DNA of 5,144 nt from an uncultured bacterium (GTDB lineage: Bacteria; Cyanobacteriota; Vampirovibrionia; Gastranaerophilales; Gastranaerophilaceae). The position numbers were made by a program, and so were the translations under genes. The notes under the pieces are model-generated. The model had not been told where the DNA came from, did not search any database, and saw nothing but the letters and a program-made list of their open reading frames with translations. Of the stretch, positions 1 through 5,144 are shown in pieces. Within the stretch, counting starts at the first letter, position 1; each line of letters opens with the position of its first letter. Location: contig CAPYQR010000115.1 of the NCBI GenBank assembly GCA_948742005.1, forward strand, positions 1 through 5,144, written 5' to 3'.

Positions 1-447
1 GTATAATCTGTCCAAAAATGCGTTAATATCTTCGGAAGAAAATAAAAATTCCATGTATTTGTTACGTCTGTGTTTAAACATTTGGACAAGTCTGTTTGAA
101 GTATATGCCTGGTGTTTTCTGTATTCAACAAGCAAAACATCAAGTTTTTTTTCCAGCTGTTCAATTTCGCTTTGTGCGCCTTTATATTGTTTTTGGTTTT
201 TTTGGAGGCTGTGCTGTGCATATTCAAGTTTCTGCTGGTTTCTGTATAACTTGTTTGTTTCTATTTTTTCTAAAAGCTTAAGCTTGTGGATTTCTTTTTT
301 AACATGTCCTCTTTGCGCTTCAATTTGAGTTTTTTTGTCGGATAATTTAGGGTCGTCCGCCTTTGCGCAATTTAAATTGAAAACATTAATCAATAAAAAA
401 AATGCCAGCAATAAATTTATTTTATTTTTTAAAAAAGATAACTTCAT
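1..447 (-). CDS. EnvC/PcsB-like murein hydrolase activator, N-terminal part (cut by window edge)
   Basis: Reading the minus strand from the ATG at 447-445 gives 149 residues that stay open to the window edge. Residues 1-30 look like a signal peptide: a Lys-containing start, a hydrophobic core (about residues 11-24) and a good signal peptidase I site, A-K-A before D-D at 28-30. Residues 35-125 are rich in K, E and Q with heptad-like spacing and almost no Pro or Gly, so a long coiled coil is expected. The stretch around 120-149 (RLVQMFKHRR, then FLFSSEDINAFLDRLY) resembles the end of the first coiled-coil arm of EnvC/PcsB/CwlO-type proteins, which activate or carry peptidoglycan hydrolases outside the membrane during cell separation. 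Many such proteins end in an M23 (LytM) peptidase domain or a CHAP domain; that part would lie outside the window and is not seen. No clear Shine-Dalgarno precedes the start, which lies 5 bases after a small ORF stop, so translational coupling is likely. The family assignment is inferred from architecture and a short similarity. Confidence 0.72.
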   Translation of the reverse strand, partial: MKLSFLKNKINLLLAFFLLINVFNLNCAKADDPKLSDKKTQIEAQRGHVKKEIHKLKLLEKIETNKLYRNQQKLEYAQHSLQKNQKQYKGAQSEIEQLEKKLDVLLVEYRKHQAYTSNRLVQMFKHRRNKYMEFLFSSEDINAFLDRLY

Positions 448-452
448 TACAT

Positions 453-563
453 TTATTTAGCAAACAATAATCCAACTAATGCGGTAATACCAACCATCCA
501 GGCAACAAGAAAAATGGTCAAAAAGATTCCAATGATTTGCTTGTGTTTTCTAAAAAATTCCAT
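453..563 (-). CDS. small single-pass membrane protein (36 aa), hypothetical
   Basis: ATG at 563-561 and TAA at 455-453 give a 36-residue protein. It starts MEFFRKHKQ, a basic N-terminus, followed by one uninterrupted hydrophobic segment from about residue 10 to 34 containing AWMVG, and ends in Lys. By the positive-inside rule the N-terminus should be cytoplasmic. A GAGGA ribosome binding site lies 10 bases upstream, better than that of most genes here. The ORF ends 5 bases before the start of the EnvC/PcsB-like gene, so the two are probably co-transcribed and translation may be coupled. I do not recognise a named family. The basic-then-hydrophobic start resembles the membrane anchors at the N-terminus of some SurA-like peptidyl-prolyl isomerases, but no further domain follows. 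It could be a small accessory membrane protein or a leader that sets translation of the downstream gene. Support is the ribosome binding site, the coherent topology and the tight spacing; there is no homology evidence. Confidence 0.55.
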   Translation of the reverse strand: MEFFRKHKQIIGIFLTIFLVAWMVGITALVGLLFAK

Positions 564-573
564 TTTTTAAAAA

Positions 574-578
574 TCCTC
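574..578 (-). promoter_or_regulatory. ribosome binding site of the 36-aa membrane ORF
   Basis: On the minus strand GAGGA stands 10 bases before the ATG at 563. In a window where several starts lack any Shine-Dalgarno match, this helps decide that the short ORF is translated. A second ATG overlapping this site (580-578) is in another frame and does not lead to this protein. Confidence 0.55.
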
Positions 579-589
579 ATTACTTCTTA

Positions 590-595
590 ATTATA
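590..595 (-). promoter_or_regulatory. possible -10 element for the small ORF / EnvC-like operon
   Basis: The minus strand reads a perfect TATAAT at 595-590, about 27 bases ahead of the small-ORF start and just ahead of its ribosome binding site, which would give a very short leader. No convincing -35 hexamer is found at 16-18 bases; the nearest TTGCAA (624-619) is too far away. In sequence this AT-rich a TATAAT can occur by chance, so this is a weak call. Confidence 0.3.
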
Positions 596-638
596 TATTA
601 ACAAAAAAGCCCCCGTGTTTGCAAATTTTTAGTTAATT

Positions 639-2531
639 TTATTTACAAGCTTCGTCTTCTTTGTCGATTTTTCCGTCATAATCATTATCAATTCCATCAT
701 TACAGGAATTAATCGATTCATGTCCTTCTGCTGATGGATAAAGTTTTAAAAATTTATTATCAATTGAGTTAAATAAATATAAATAAAAATCCCGATAAAA
801 ACCGCCAAGGGAAGAATTTTTGATAATTAAAAAGTTTTCATCATTTTTGTAAAAACCGCTTTTTGAAAAATTATTACTTCCTAAAATCAAAATTTTTGAA
901 TCTATTAAAATCGTTTTTTCATGGTTTTTTCCGCCCCAGTTTTCAATTTTTAAAGGAATTTTTGCTTTTCTTAAAAGCTCAATTCTTTCTTTGAAATTTT
1001 TTGCACCAAGTGCATCAACCATTATTAAAACATTAACCCCTCTGTTTTTTGCTTTGATTAATTCATTAATTAAATTCCTGTCTGTTAAATAAAACGCTGA
1101 AATAAAAATTTCCTTTTCAGCATTCAAAATTAAAGGAAAAATTCCGTCTGTATAACCGTTTTGCTTTGGCAGAAAATAAACTTGAAATGAAAAATCTGCT
1201 GTTTTTATTTCAGGATTTACAATTTTTAATTTTTTATTTGAAAATAAACCATTATACATTTGTTCAAATTCTTTTGTATATTGATTTGCAAGCGTTGTGT
1301 TTTTAATTAAAATTCCGCTGTTTAAGTTATATCCTCCGCTTCCGGTTTCTGAAATATTATAAGAGCCTGTAAAGACTTTGGAATTATCAAAAATAATAAA
1401 TTTATTATGCATCAGGATTTCATTTTTATCGGTAATTGAGCCAAATTCTGTAATAAAATTTCTTGTATTCGGATAAATTTTATCCATATTTTTGCTATAA
1501 TCAACAACGCTTCTGATTTTTACCCCGCGTGCTTTTGCATTTTTTAAGGCTTCAAATATTTCCTTTTGTTTTCCAAAGCCGTAAAGCGCAGCATCGATTG
1601 ATTTTTCGGCAGAATTGATTTCTTGAACCAATCTTGTGCAGATTTTTGTCCTGCAGGAATCTTGCGGTTTTTTAATCAAATATGGATTTTCGCTGAAAAA
1701 TTCAATTGTATTAAATTTTTTATAAAGCGAAGTTTTGTAATTTTGTTTGTTTTTTGGGATAGATTTTAAAATCTCAGGGTCAATCGAAAAATTAAATTTA
1801 AATTTTAAATTTGAATGAGCTGAATTTTTTAAAATTTCATTGTTTTTAAATATTTTTTTATTTTCATCATAACAAATTTTACATGGCCTGAAATTGTTAT
1901 AATCTTTTGCTAAAATAAGTTCTGCATTGGTGATTTTATCACTAAATTCACAATTTAAGCTATGAACAATATCATTTTTTAAATTAACAATCAAAAAATC
2001 AATATTTTTTAAATTTTCAAGATTTATTTTTGCTTGATTTAAGTTCTGCATTTTTAATGATTCCGAGTTTGAAAAATTTGGCTTTGATATTGCTAAACCT
2101 GATTTCAAAAGAAAAAGGGCGTAATTTTCATTATTAAAATTAATATCAATTTCTCTATAAATCTTTGTTTCATCATATTTTTCAGGCAGTGAAACTATTG
2201 TTATTTCTTGATTTAAAAGATTTTCATGTGCAAAAGAACGTGCTAAACAGCCAAGTTTAAGATAATCCAATGTATTTAGTTTTAAAATTTTCGCATATTT
2301 TAGTGTTTCTTTGTTCTTTATCGGTTTAAAAGCTTCAATATTTTTGATTTTAAAATGTTCATCGTTATCAATTTTATTATTATCATTAATATCAATATAA
2401 AATTCGTCCGCTTCAATCACTTTTAAGATTTTATGCGAATTTTGCGGTTTTTGTTTATTTGCAAAAAAGACAAAAACAACACATAAAGCAAAAAGAAAAA
2501 ATAAAAAAATAATCTTCTTTTTCATAATCAT
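639..2531 (-). CDS. exported or membrane-anchored phospholipase D-like (double HKD) protein with thermonuclease-like N-terminal domain
   Basis: The chosen ATG (2531-2529) gives 630 residues; a TTG at 2567 in frame would add 12 and an ATG at 2525 would remove two. Start MIMKKK plus a hydrophobic stretch (about 7-24) is a signal peptide or membrane anchor, so the rest acts outside the cytoplasm. Residues about 35-150 follow a staphylococcal-nuclease-like pattern (VIEADEFYID, FKIKNIEAF, LLKSGLA), but the usual catalytic Arg and Glu are not obvious. It holds a D-rich loop at 47-58. Residues 190-220 carry H190, C194 and a CKIC pair (C217, C220), a small likely metal-binding module often seen with such nucleases. 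Two PLD domains follow: HNKFIIFD at 375-382 with GSYN at 389-392, and HEKTILID at 537-544 with GSNN at 551-554. Both HKD motifs are intact, so one two-motif active site for phosphodiester cleavage or transfer is expected. The C-terminus (610-629) has a Cys-flanked DGxDNDxDGxxD motif of the MopE/thrombospondin-3-like calcium-binding type. The substrate (DNA, RNA or phospholipid) is unknown; an extracellular nuclease is the likeliest role. Confidence 0.88.
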   Translation of the reverse strand: MIMKKKIIFLFFLFALCVVFVFFANKQKPQNSHKILKVIEADEFYIDINDNNKIDNDEHFKIKNIEAFKPIKNKETLKYAKILKLNTLDYLKLGCLARSFAHENLLNQEITIVSLPEKYDETKIYREIDINFNNENYALFLLKSGLAISKPNFSNSESLKMQNLNQAKINLENLKNIDFLIVNLKNDIVHSLNCEFSDKITNAELILAKDYNNFRPCKICYDENKKIFKNNEILKNSAHSNLKFKFNFSIDPEILKSIPKNKQNYKTSLYKKFNTIEFFSENPYLIKKPQDSCRTKICTRLVQEINSAEKSIDAALYGFGKQKEIFEALKNAKARGVKIRSVVDYSKNMDKIYPNTRNFITEFGSITDKNEILMHNKFIIFDNSKVFTGSYNISETGSGGYNLNSGILIKNTTLANQYTKEFEQMYNGLFSNKKLKIVNPEIKTADFSFQVYFLPKQNGYTDGIFPLILNAEKEIFISAFYLTDRNLINELIKAKNRGVNVLIMVDALGAKNFKERIELLRKAKIPLKIENWGGKNHEKTILIDSKILILGSNNFSKSGFYKNDENFLIIKNSSLGGFYRDFYLYLFNSIDNKFLKLYPSAEGHESINSCNDGIDNDYDGKIDKEDEACK

Positions 2532-2576
2532 ATAAGTAATTATTATCCGATTTAAATTAAAAAGCAAAAAGTTAAA

Positions 2577-2588
2577 TTTGTTAACAAA
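2577..2588. repeat. 12-bp perfect palindrome in the divergent intergenic region
   Basis: TTTGTTAACAAA is a perfect inverted repeat located between the PLD-like gene and rplS, upstream of both. It could be an operator for one or both genes, but at this base composition a palindrome of A and T with one GC pair per arm has a fair chance of arising randomly. Confidence 0.3.
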
Positions 2589-2602
2589 ACTTTACTTTTA
2601 CT

Positions 2603-2631
2603 ACTTGTTTATTAATTTTGTTTAATATAAT
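2603..2631 (+). promoter_or_regulatory. putative sigma-70-type promoter of rplS
   Basis: A perfect -10 TATAAT at 2626-2631 lies about 38 bases ahead of the rplS start. At 17 bases spacing the -35 position is ACTTGT (2603-2608), a poor match; TTGTTT (2605-2610) at 15 bases is an alternative. Transcription would begin near 2638, leaving a leader of about 32 bases, too short for a structured autoregulatory leader. The call rests mainly on the -10 and the position. Confidence 0.5.
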
Positions 2632-2657
2632 ATAAATAATACTGGAACAACTAAAAA

Positions 2658-2662
2658 AAGGG
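2658..2662 (+). promoter_or_regulatory. ribosome binding site of rplS
   Basis: AAGGG lies 7 bases ahead of the rplS ATG at 2670. It fixes the start of rplS and is one of only two clear Shine-Dalgarno sequences in the window. Confidence 0.7.
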
Positions 2663-2669
2663 TAAAAAA

Positions 2670-3023
2670 ATGAATCCTATTATTGACGAATTAGAGAAAG
2701 AATATACGCAGCGCGAAATGCCTGAAATCAACCCCGGCGATACCGTAAAAGTATTTGTTAGAATTATTGAAGGCAACAAAGAAAGAACACAAGCATTCGA
2801 AGGTACTGTTATCAAAAAACGCGGAAGCGCAGTTAACAAAACAATTACCGTTAGAAAAGTTTTCCAAGGTGTCGGCGTTGAACGTGTATTTGCTATTTAT
2901 TCACCAAGGATTGAAAAAATCCAAGTTTTAAGAAAAGGTGACGTAAGACGTGCAAAACTTTACTACTTAAGAGAACGTTCAGGTAAAGCAACACGTATCA
3001 GAGAAAAAATGGATAAAAGATAG
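2670..3023 (+). CDS. rplS: 50S ribosomal protein L19 (bL19)
   Basis: The 117-residue product is a full-length bL19, a protein at the 30S-50S interface of the large subunit. Recognisable family landmarks, in order, are an N-terminal helix ending near [11 protein letters not shown] (19-29), the strand pair [21 protein letters not shown] with the near-invariant GxxxRxQxFEG pattern (residues 35-45), ITVRK (59-63), GVGVERVF (67-74), SPRIEKI (78-84) and the basic end with [11 protein letters not shown] (93-103). The length fits the usual 110-120 residues, and many Lys and Arg suit rRNA binding. A good ribosome binding site (AAGGG) supports this start. Its codon use is less A/T-biased than in the flanking PLD-like gene, as expected for a highly expressed gene. 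A terminator follows, so much of the transcript is probably monocistronic, although rbgA and rnhB follow in the same direction as in Bacillus. rpsP, rimM and trmD, its frequent partners, are not upstream here. Confidence 0.98.
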   Translation: MNPIIDELEKEYTQREMPEINPGDTVKVFVRIIEGNKERTQAFEGTVIKKRGSAVNKTITVRKVFQGVGVERVFAIYSPRIEKIQVLRKGDVRRAKLYYLRERSGKATRIREKMDKR

Positions 3024-3056
3024 ATTCTTTTATTTGTTTATTCAAAATTTTAGAAT

Positions 3057-3103
3057 AAAATGCTTTGGCTTTGGTTATAAAAAATTAAGTCGAAGCATTT
3101 TTT
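3057..3103 (+). terminator. rho-independent terminator after rplS
   Basis: AAAATGCTT (3057-3065) pairs with AAGCATTTT (3093-3101), and the stem continues through a U-G wobble (3066/3092) and GGCTT (3067-3071) with AAGTC (3087-3091), giving about 15 pairs around a 15-base loop. A run of six T (3098-3103) overlaps and follows the 3' arm. The AT-rich stem and large loop suggest moderate strength, so some read-through into rbgA is plausible. Confidence 0.72.
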
Positions 3104-3126
3104 AAATTAATTTATAAGTAAAATTT

Positions 3127-3987
3127 ATGAATAATCATATACATTGGTATCCAGGGCATATAGCCAAAGCCCAAAAACAATTAAAAGAAAAATTAAACCT
3201 TGTTGATGTAATAATTGAAGTGATTGATGCACGAATTCCATATTCAAGCAAATACAAAGCAATCAACGAATTATGCCCAAACAAAGCAAGGCTTGTTTTG
3301 ATGAATAAATCAGATGTTTCTGATTCAAAATATAATAAAATTTGGGCTGAATATATTAAAAAAACAACAAAATGTGATTGTCTGGTTACGAATTTGCAAT
3401 CTAAAAACGATATCAAAATCATCATAGATAAAGTTGTAAAATTATCCTCGGATATTATGGAAAAAAGAGTTTCAAAAGGACTTTTGCCGCGCCCGACAAG
3501 AACAATGGTTGTCGGCATGCCAAATGTCGGAAAATCATCAACTATTAATCGGCTTGTTAAAAAAGCTAAAACAAAAACAGGAGCAAAAGCAGGTGTAACA
3601 CGCCAGCAGCAATGGGTCAGAATTAATGAAAAAGTTGAACTGTTAGATACACCTGGGATAATTCCAACTGTTCAAGATGATCAATCCCGGGCGCTCAAGC
3701 TTGCGTTTGTTAATTCAATCGGCGAAAATGCCTATGACAGCGAATATGTTGCAAGAGAATTAATTAAAATACTTTTGGAAAAATATGAATCTGAATTGCG
3801 GGCATATTATGGTTTTGACGGTTCAAAAGAAGTAACACTTGAAACAATTGCCATTAAAAGAAACTGGATAACAAAAGGAAATATGCCCGATGTTGTGCGC
3901 TGTGCGCAATATGTTTTATCTTGCTTTAGAGATGGCAAAATGGGCAAATTCACACTCGAGATGCCCGAAGATTATTGTATGGAATAG
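3127..3987 (+). CDS. rbgA: ribosome biogenesis GTPase RbgA/YlqF
   Basis: This 286-residue protein has the circularly permuted GTPase order (G4-G5-G1-G2-G3) of the YlqF/YawG family. Visible are the family start HWYPGHIAKA (6-15), DAR (34-36), G4 as NKSD (60-63), the Walker A/G1 motif GMPNVGKSS (130-138), G2 in GVTR (156-159) and G3 DTPG (174-177). The C-terminal part (about 195-286) fits the helical domain that contacts rRNA. The B. subtilis protein is 282 residues, so this one is complete. In that organism RbgA is needed for late 50S assembly, where it acts on the pre-50S particle to allow late proteins such as L16 to join. No Shine-Dalgarno is evident, but the ATG is fixed by the conserved N-terminal motif. 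A terminator separates it from rplS, so either read-through or a weak promoter in 3104-3126 drives it; rnhB follows after 9 bases and is surely co-transcribed. Confidence 0.96.
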   Translation: MNNHIHWYPGHIAKAQKQLKEKLNLVDVIIEVIDARIPYSSKYKAINELCPNKARLVLMNKSDVSDSKYNKIWAEYIKKTTKCDCLVTNLQSKNDIKIIIDKVVKLSSDIMEKRVSKGLLPRPTRTMVVGMPNVGKSSTINRLVKKAKTKTGAKAGVTRQQQWVRINEKVELLDTPGIIPTVQDDQSRALKLAFVNSIGENAYDSEYVARELIKILLEKYESELRAYYGFDGSKEVTLETIAIKRNWITKGNMPDVVRCAQYVLSCFRDGKMGKFTLEMPEDYCME

Positions 3988-3996
3988 AATAAAATT

Positions 3997-4662
3997 ATGG
4001 ATTTATTTGAATTTGACGAATTAGAAAAAAACTCAAAACAAGATTTTTTAATTGGTTGTGATGAAGCAGGCAGAGGTCCTGCGGCCGGAGGTGTCTGGGC
4101 GGGGGCGGTTTGTTTTTTTAAGGACGTTGATAAAGAAATTTTTTTAAAGTTAAACGATTCAAAAAAATTATCAAACAAAAACAGAGAAATTTTATACGAT
4201 TTAATAAAACAAAATTCCTTTTGCGCAGTTAAAGCAATTAGCGTTGAGAAAATAGAGCAAATAAACATTTTAAATGCATCCTTGCTTGCAATGAAATACG
4301 CTTTGGAGGATGTAATTGAGCAAATTAAAAATAAAAACAATATAATTGATAAAAATAATTTATTAACCCTTGTTGATGGCAACAAATTGGTTAAAAATTA
4401 TGATTATAATCAAAAATTTATCATAAAAGGCGATTCAAAATCTGCCTCAATTGCGGCAGCAAGTATTTTAGCCAAGGTTTCGCGAGATAAATATATGGAT
4501 AAAATTGCGCAAAAATACCCTGTTTACGATTGGGAAAATAACAAAGGATATTTAACAAAAAAACACATTAGCGCAATTTTAGAACATGGAACATGTGAAT
4601 ATCACAGAACAACATTTTTAAAAAATATATTAAATCAGCAAACAAAACTAAATTTGAAATAA
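3997..4662 (+). CDS. rnhB: ribonuclease HII
   Basis: The 221-residue protein is a complete type 2 RNase H, which nicks RNA in RNA-DNA hybrids and at single ribonucleotides misincorporated in DNA, in the cytoplasm and with Mg2+ or Mn2+. The catalytic DEDD set is visible: D22 and E23 in CDEAGRGP (21-28), D127 in LVDGNK, and D146 in KGDSKSASIAAASILAK (144-160). The GRG (25-27) and conserved Tyr of GYLTKKH (Y185) form the part of the family that recognises the ribonucleotide 2'-OH. DSKKL (54-58) is another family hallmark. The start lies 9 bases after the rbgA stop, with only a weak upstream GGA, so translation may depend on the preceding gene. The rplS-rbgA-rnhB order matches B. subtilis. The gene converges with the flagellin, with 87 bases between the two stops. 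Two runs of seven T inside the gene (about 4111-4117 and 4140-4146) do not break the frame. Confidence 0.97.
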   Translation: MDLFEFDELEKNSKQDFLIGCDEAGRGPAAGGVWAGAVCFFKDVDKEIFLKLNDSKKLSNKNREILYDLIKQNSFCAVKAISVEKIEQINILNASLLAMKYALEDVIEQIKNKNNIIDKNNLLTLVDGNKLVKNYDYNQKFIIKGDSKSASIAAASILAKVSRDKYMDKIAQKYPVYDWENNKGYLTKKHISAILEHGTCEYHRTTFLKNILNQQTKLNLK

Positions 4663-4683
4663 TAACTAAATTTAATTTTTTAC

Positions 4684-4711
4684 AAAAAGACCCTCGATAT
4701 TTCGAGGGTCT
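4684..4711 (-). terminator. rho-independent terminator of the flagellin gene
   Basis: AGACCCTCGA (4688-4697) and TCGAGGGTCT (4702-4711) form a perfect 10-bp stem with a TATT loop. On the minus strand the stem is followed by TTTTT (4688-4684), the standard terminator layout, 38 bases after the flagellin stop. On the plus strand the hairpin is not followed by a T run, so it would stop rnhB transcripts less well, although it could still protect their 3' end. It is the most GC-rich structure in the non-coding parts. Confidence 0.88.
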
Positions 4712-4749
4712 ATAGATATATAAAAACTTTCTTTTACCTGAGTGTAGAA

Positions 4750-5144
4750 TTATATCAAACTTGTAGCGATTGACGGTGCTTGGTTTGCTTGTGACAATAA
4801 AGCTACTGAAATTTGCTGCAAGATTTGATTTTGAGTGTAGCTGGAAGCTTCTGAAGCAATATCTGCATCTGTGATAACTGCTTTTGAGCTTGATAGGTTT
4901 TCATATTGTGTTGTTAAAGTATCTAAAGCTGATGATAAGCGATTTTCAGCGGATCCGATTGTTGATTTTCTTGCCGTAACTGCATTGATTCCTGTATCAA
5001 GTTTTTGTAATGCTGCAGATAAACCTTTAGCGTCAAGTTTTGATACATCAAATGTGTCGTCAAGTTTTGTTAAGTCTGAAAATTTTACTGATTTGAAAAT
5101 TGAAGCGTCAACATTAATAACATTGTCTCCGCGAGCATCTGCAC
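4750..5144 (-). CDS. flagellin, C-terminal part (5' end beyond the window)
   Basis: The minus strand has an open frame entering from the window edge and ending at TAA 4752-4750, with 130 complete residues visible. The last 65 or so match the C-terminal D1/D0 region of bacterial flagellin: AENRLSSALDTL, then NLSSSKAVITDADIASEAS, then YTQNQILQQISVALLSQANQ, ending in ATSLI. These correspond to the well-known FliC stretches ending in RDADFASE, LTQAQILQQ and LAQANQ. This end packs as a coiled coil in the filament core and carries the export and polymerisation surfaces. The upstream part (ADARGDNVINVDASIF to about DTGINAVTARK) is the start of the D1 helix and the variable region, less conserved. 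The exact paralogue cannot be named from the C-terminus, and neither the start nor promoter is visible. Its terminator lies at 4684-4711. The gene implies a motile cell with a filament; no other flagellar genes are in the window. Confidence 0.93.
   Translation of the reverse strand, partial: ADARGDNVINVDASIFKSVKFSDLTKLDDTFDVSKLDAKGLSAALQKLDTGINAVTARKSTIGSAENRLSSALDTLTTQYENLSSSKAVITDADIASEASSYTQNQILQQISVALLSQANQAPSIATSLI

Noticed and set aside
53..328. Open frame on the plus strand with a Cys/Phe/Trp-rich product
   Set aside because: It lies opposite the coiled-coil EnvC/PcsB-like gene. The odd composition is what the reverse of Lys/Glu/Gln codons produces, and the minus-strand frame has a signal peptide and a coherent family pattern.
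600..636. G5-C-T6 sequence (minus strand) after the PLD-like gene that looks like the 3' half of a terminator
   Set aside because: No matching C-rich 5' arm is found upstream; only a short stem with wobble pairs and bulges could form, so I do not call a terminator.
2632..2669. Possible L19 autoregulatory leader RNA upstream of rplS
   Set aside because: The predicted leader is only about 32 bases and A-rich, with no stem-loop able to mimic an rRNA site.
2651..2839. 62-codon open frame on the minus strand within rplS
   Set aside because: Antisense to the highly conserved L19 coding sequence; no independent support.
3135..3518. 127-codon open frame on the minus strand inside rbgA
   Set aside because: It overlaps the conserved GTPase entirely, has no ribosome binding site and no recognisable pattern.
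4111..4146. Two T7 runs inside rnhB as possible phase-variation or slippage sites
   Set aside because: Runs of this length are common at this base composition, and the gene is intact and of housekeeping type.
3972..4385. 137-codon open frame on the minus strand over the rbgA end and rnhB
   Set aside because: It is antisense to the catalytic part of RNase HII, and its composition (Ser, Phe, Ile, Leu) mirrors the Lys/Asn/Asp codons of rnhB.

Overview
The window looks like ordinary chromosome from an AT-rich, flagellated bacterium. The gene order rplS-rbgA-rnhB is the one known from Bacillus subtilis and relatives. The very AT-rich sequence, the flagellin, the exported EnvC/PcsB-like protein and the exported nuclease-like protein would also fit a gut Melainabacteria (Gastranaerophilales) type of non-photosynthetic cyanobacterial relative. 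That placement is an impression from protein style, not a demonstrated result; a low-GC Firmicute or another AT-rich lineage cannot be excluded without a database search.

Layout. Positions 1-447 (minus strand) hold the N-terminal half of an exported coiled-coil protein of the EnvC/PcsB murein-hydrolase-activator type, cut by the window edge. Immediately upstream of it in the same direction (453-563) is a 36-residue single-pass membrane protein ORF, 5 bases from the next start. Next on the same strand (639-2531) is a large membrane-anchored or secreted protein with a degenerate thermonuclease-like domain, a small Cys/His cluster, two complete phospholipase-D (HKD) motifs and a C-terminal Asp-rich calcium-binding-type repeat. 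A roughly 100-base divergent intergenic region carries the rplS promoter. On the plus strand follow rplS (2670-3023), a rho-independent terminator (3057-3103), rbgA/ylqF (3127-3987) and rnhB (3997-4662). A strong hairpin at 4684-4711 terminates the last gene, a flagellin on the minus strand (4750-5144, C-terminal part only), which converges on rnhB.

How the genes relate. rplS and rbgA both concern the large ribosomal subunit (protein L19 and a GTPase for late 50S assembly), and rnhB, translationally close to rbgA, removes ribonucleotides and RNA from DNA. The minus-strand genes on the left are all cell-envelope or exported proteins. I see no CRISPR array, insertion sequence, tRNA, rRNA or defence island. 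The most unusual item is the multidomain PLD protein; the most overlooked is the small membrane ORF next to the EnvC/PcsB-like gene.
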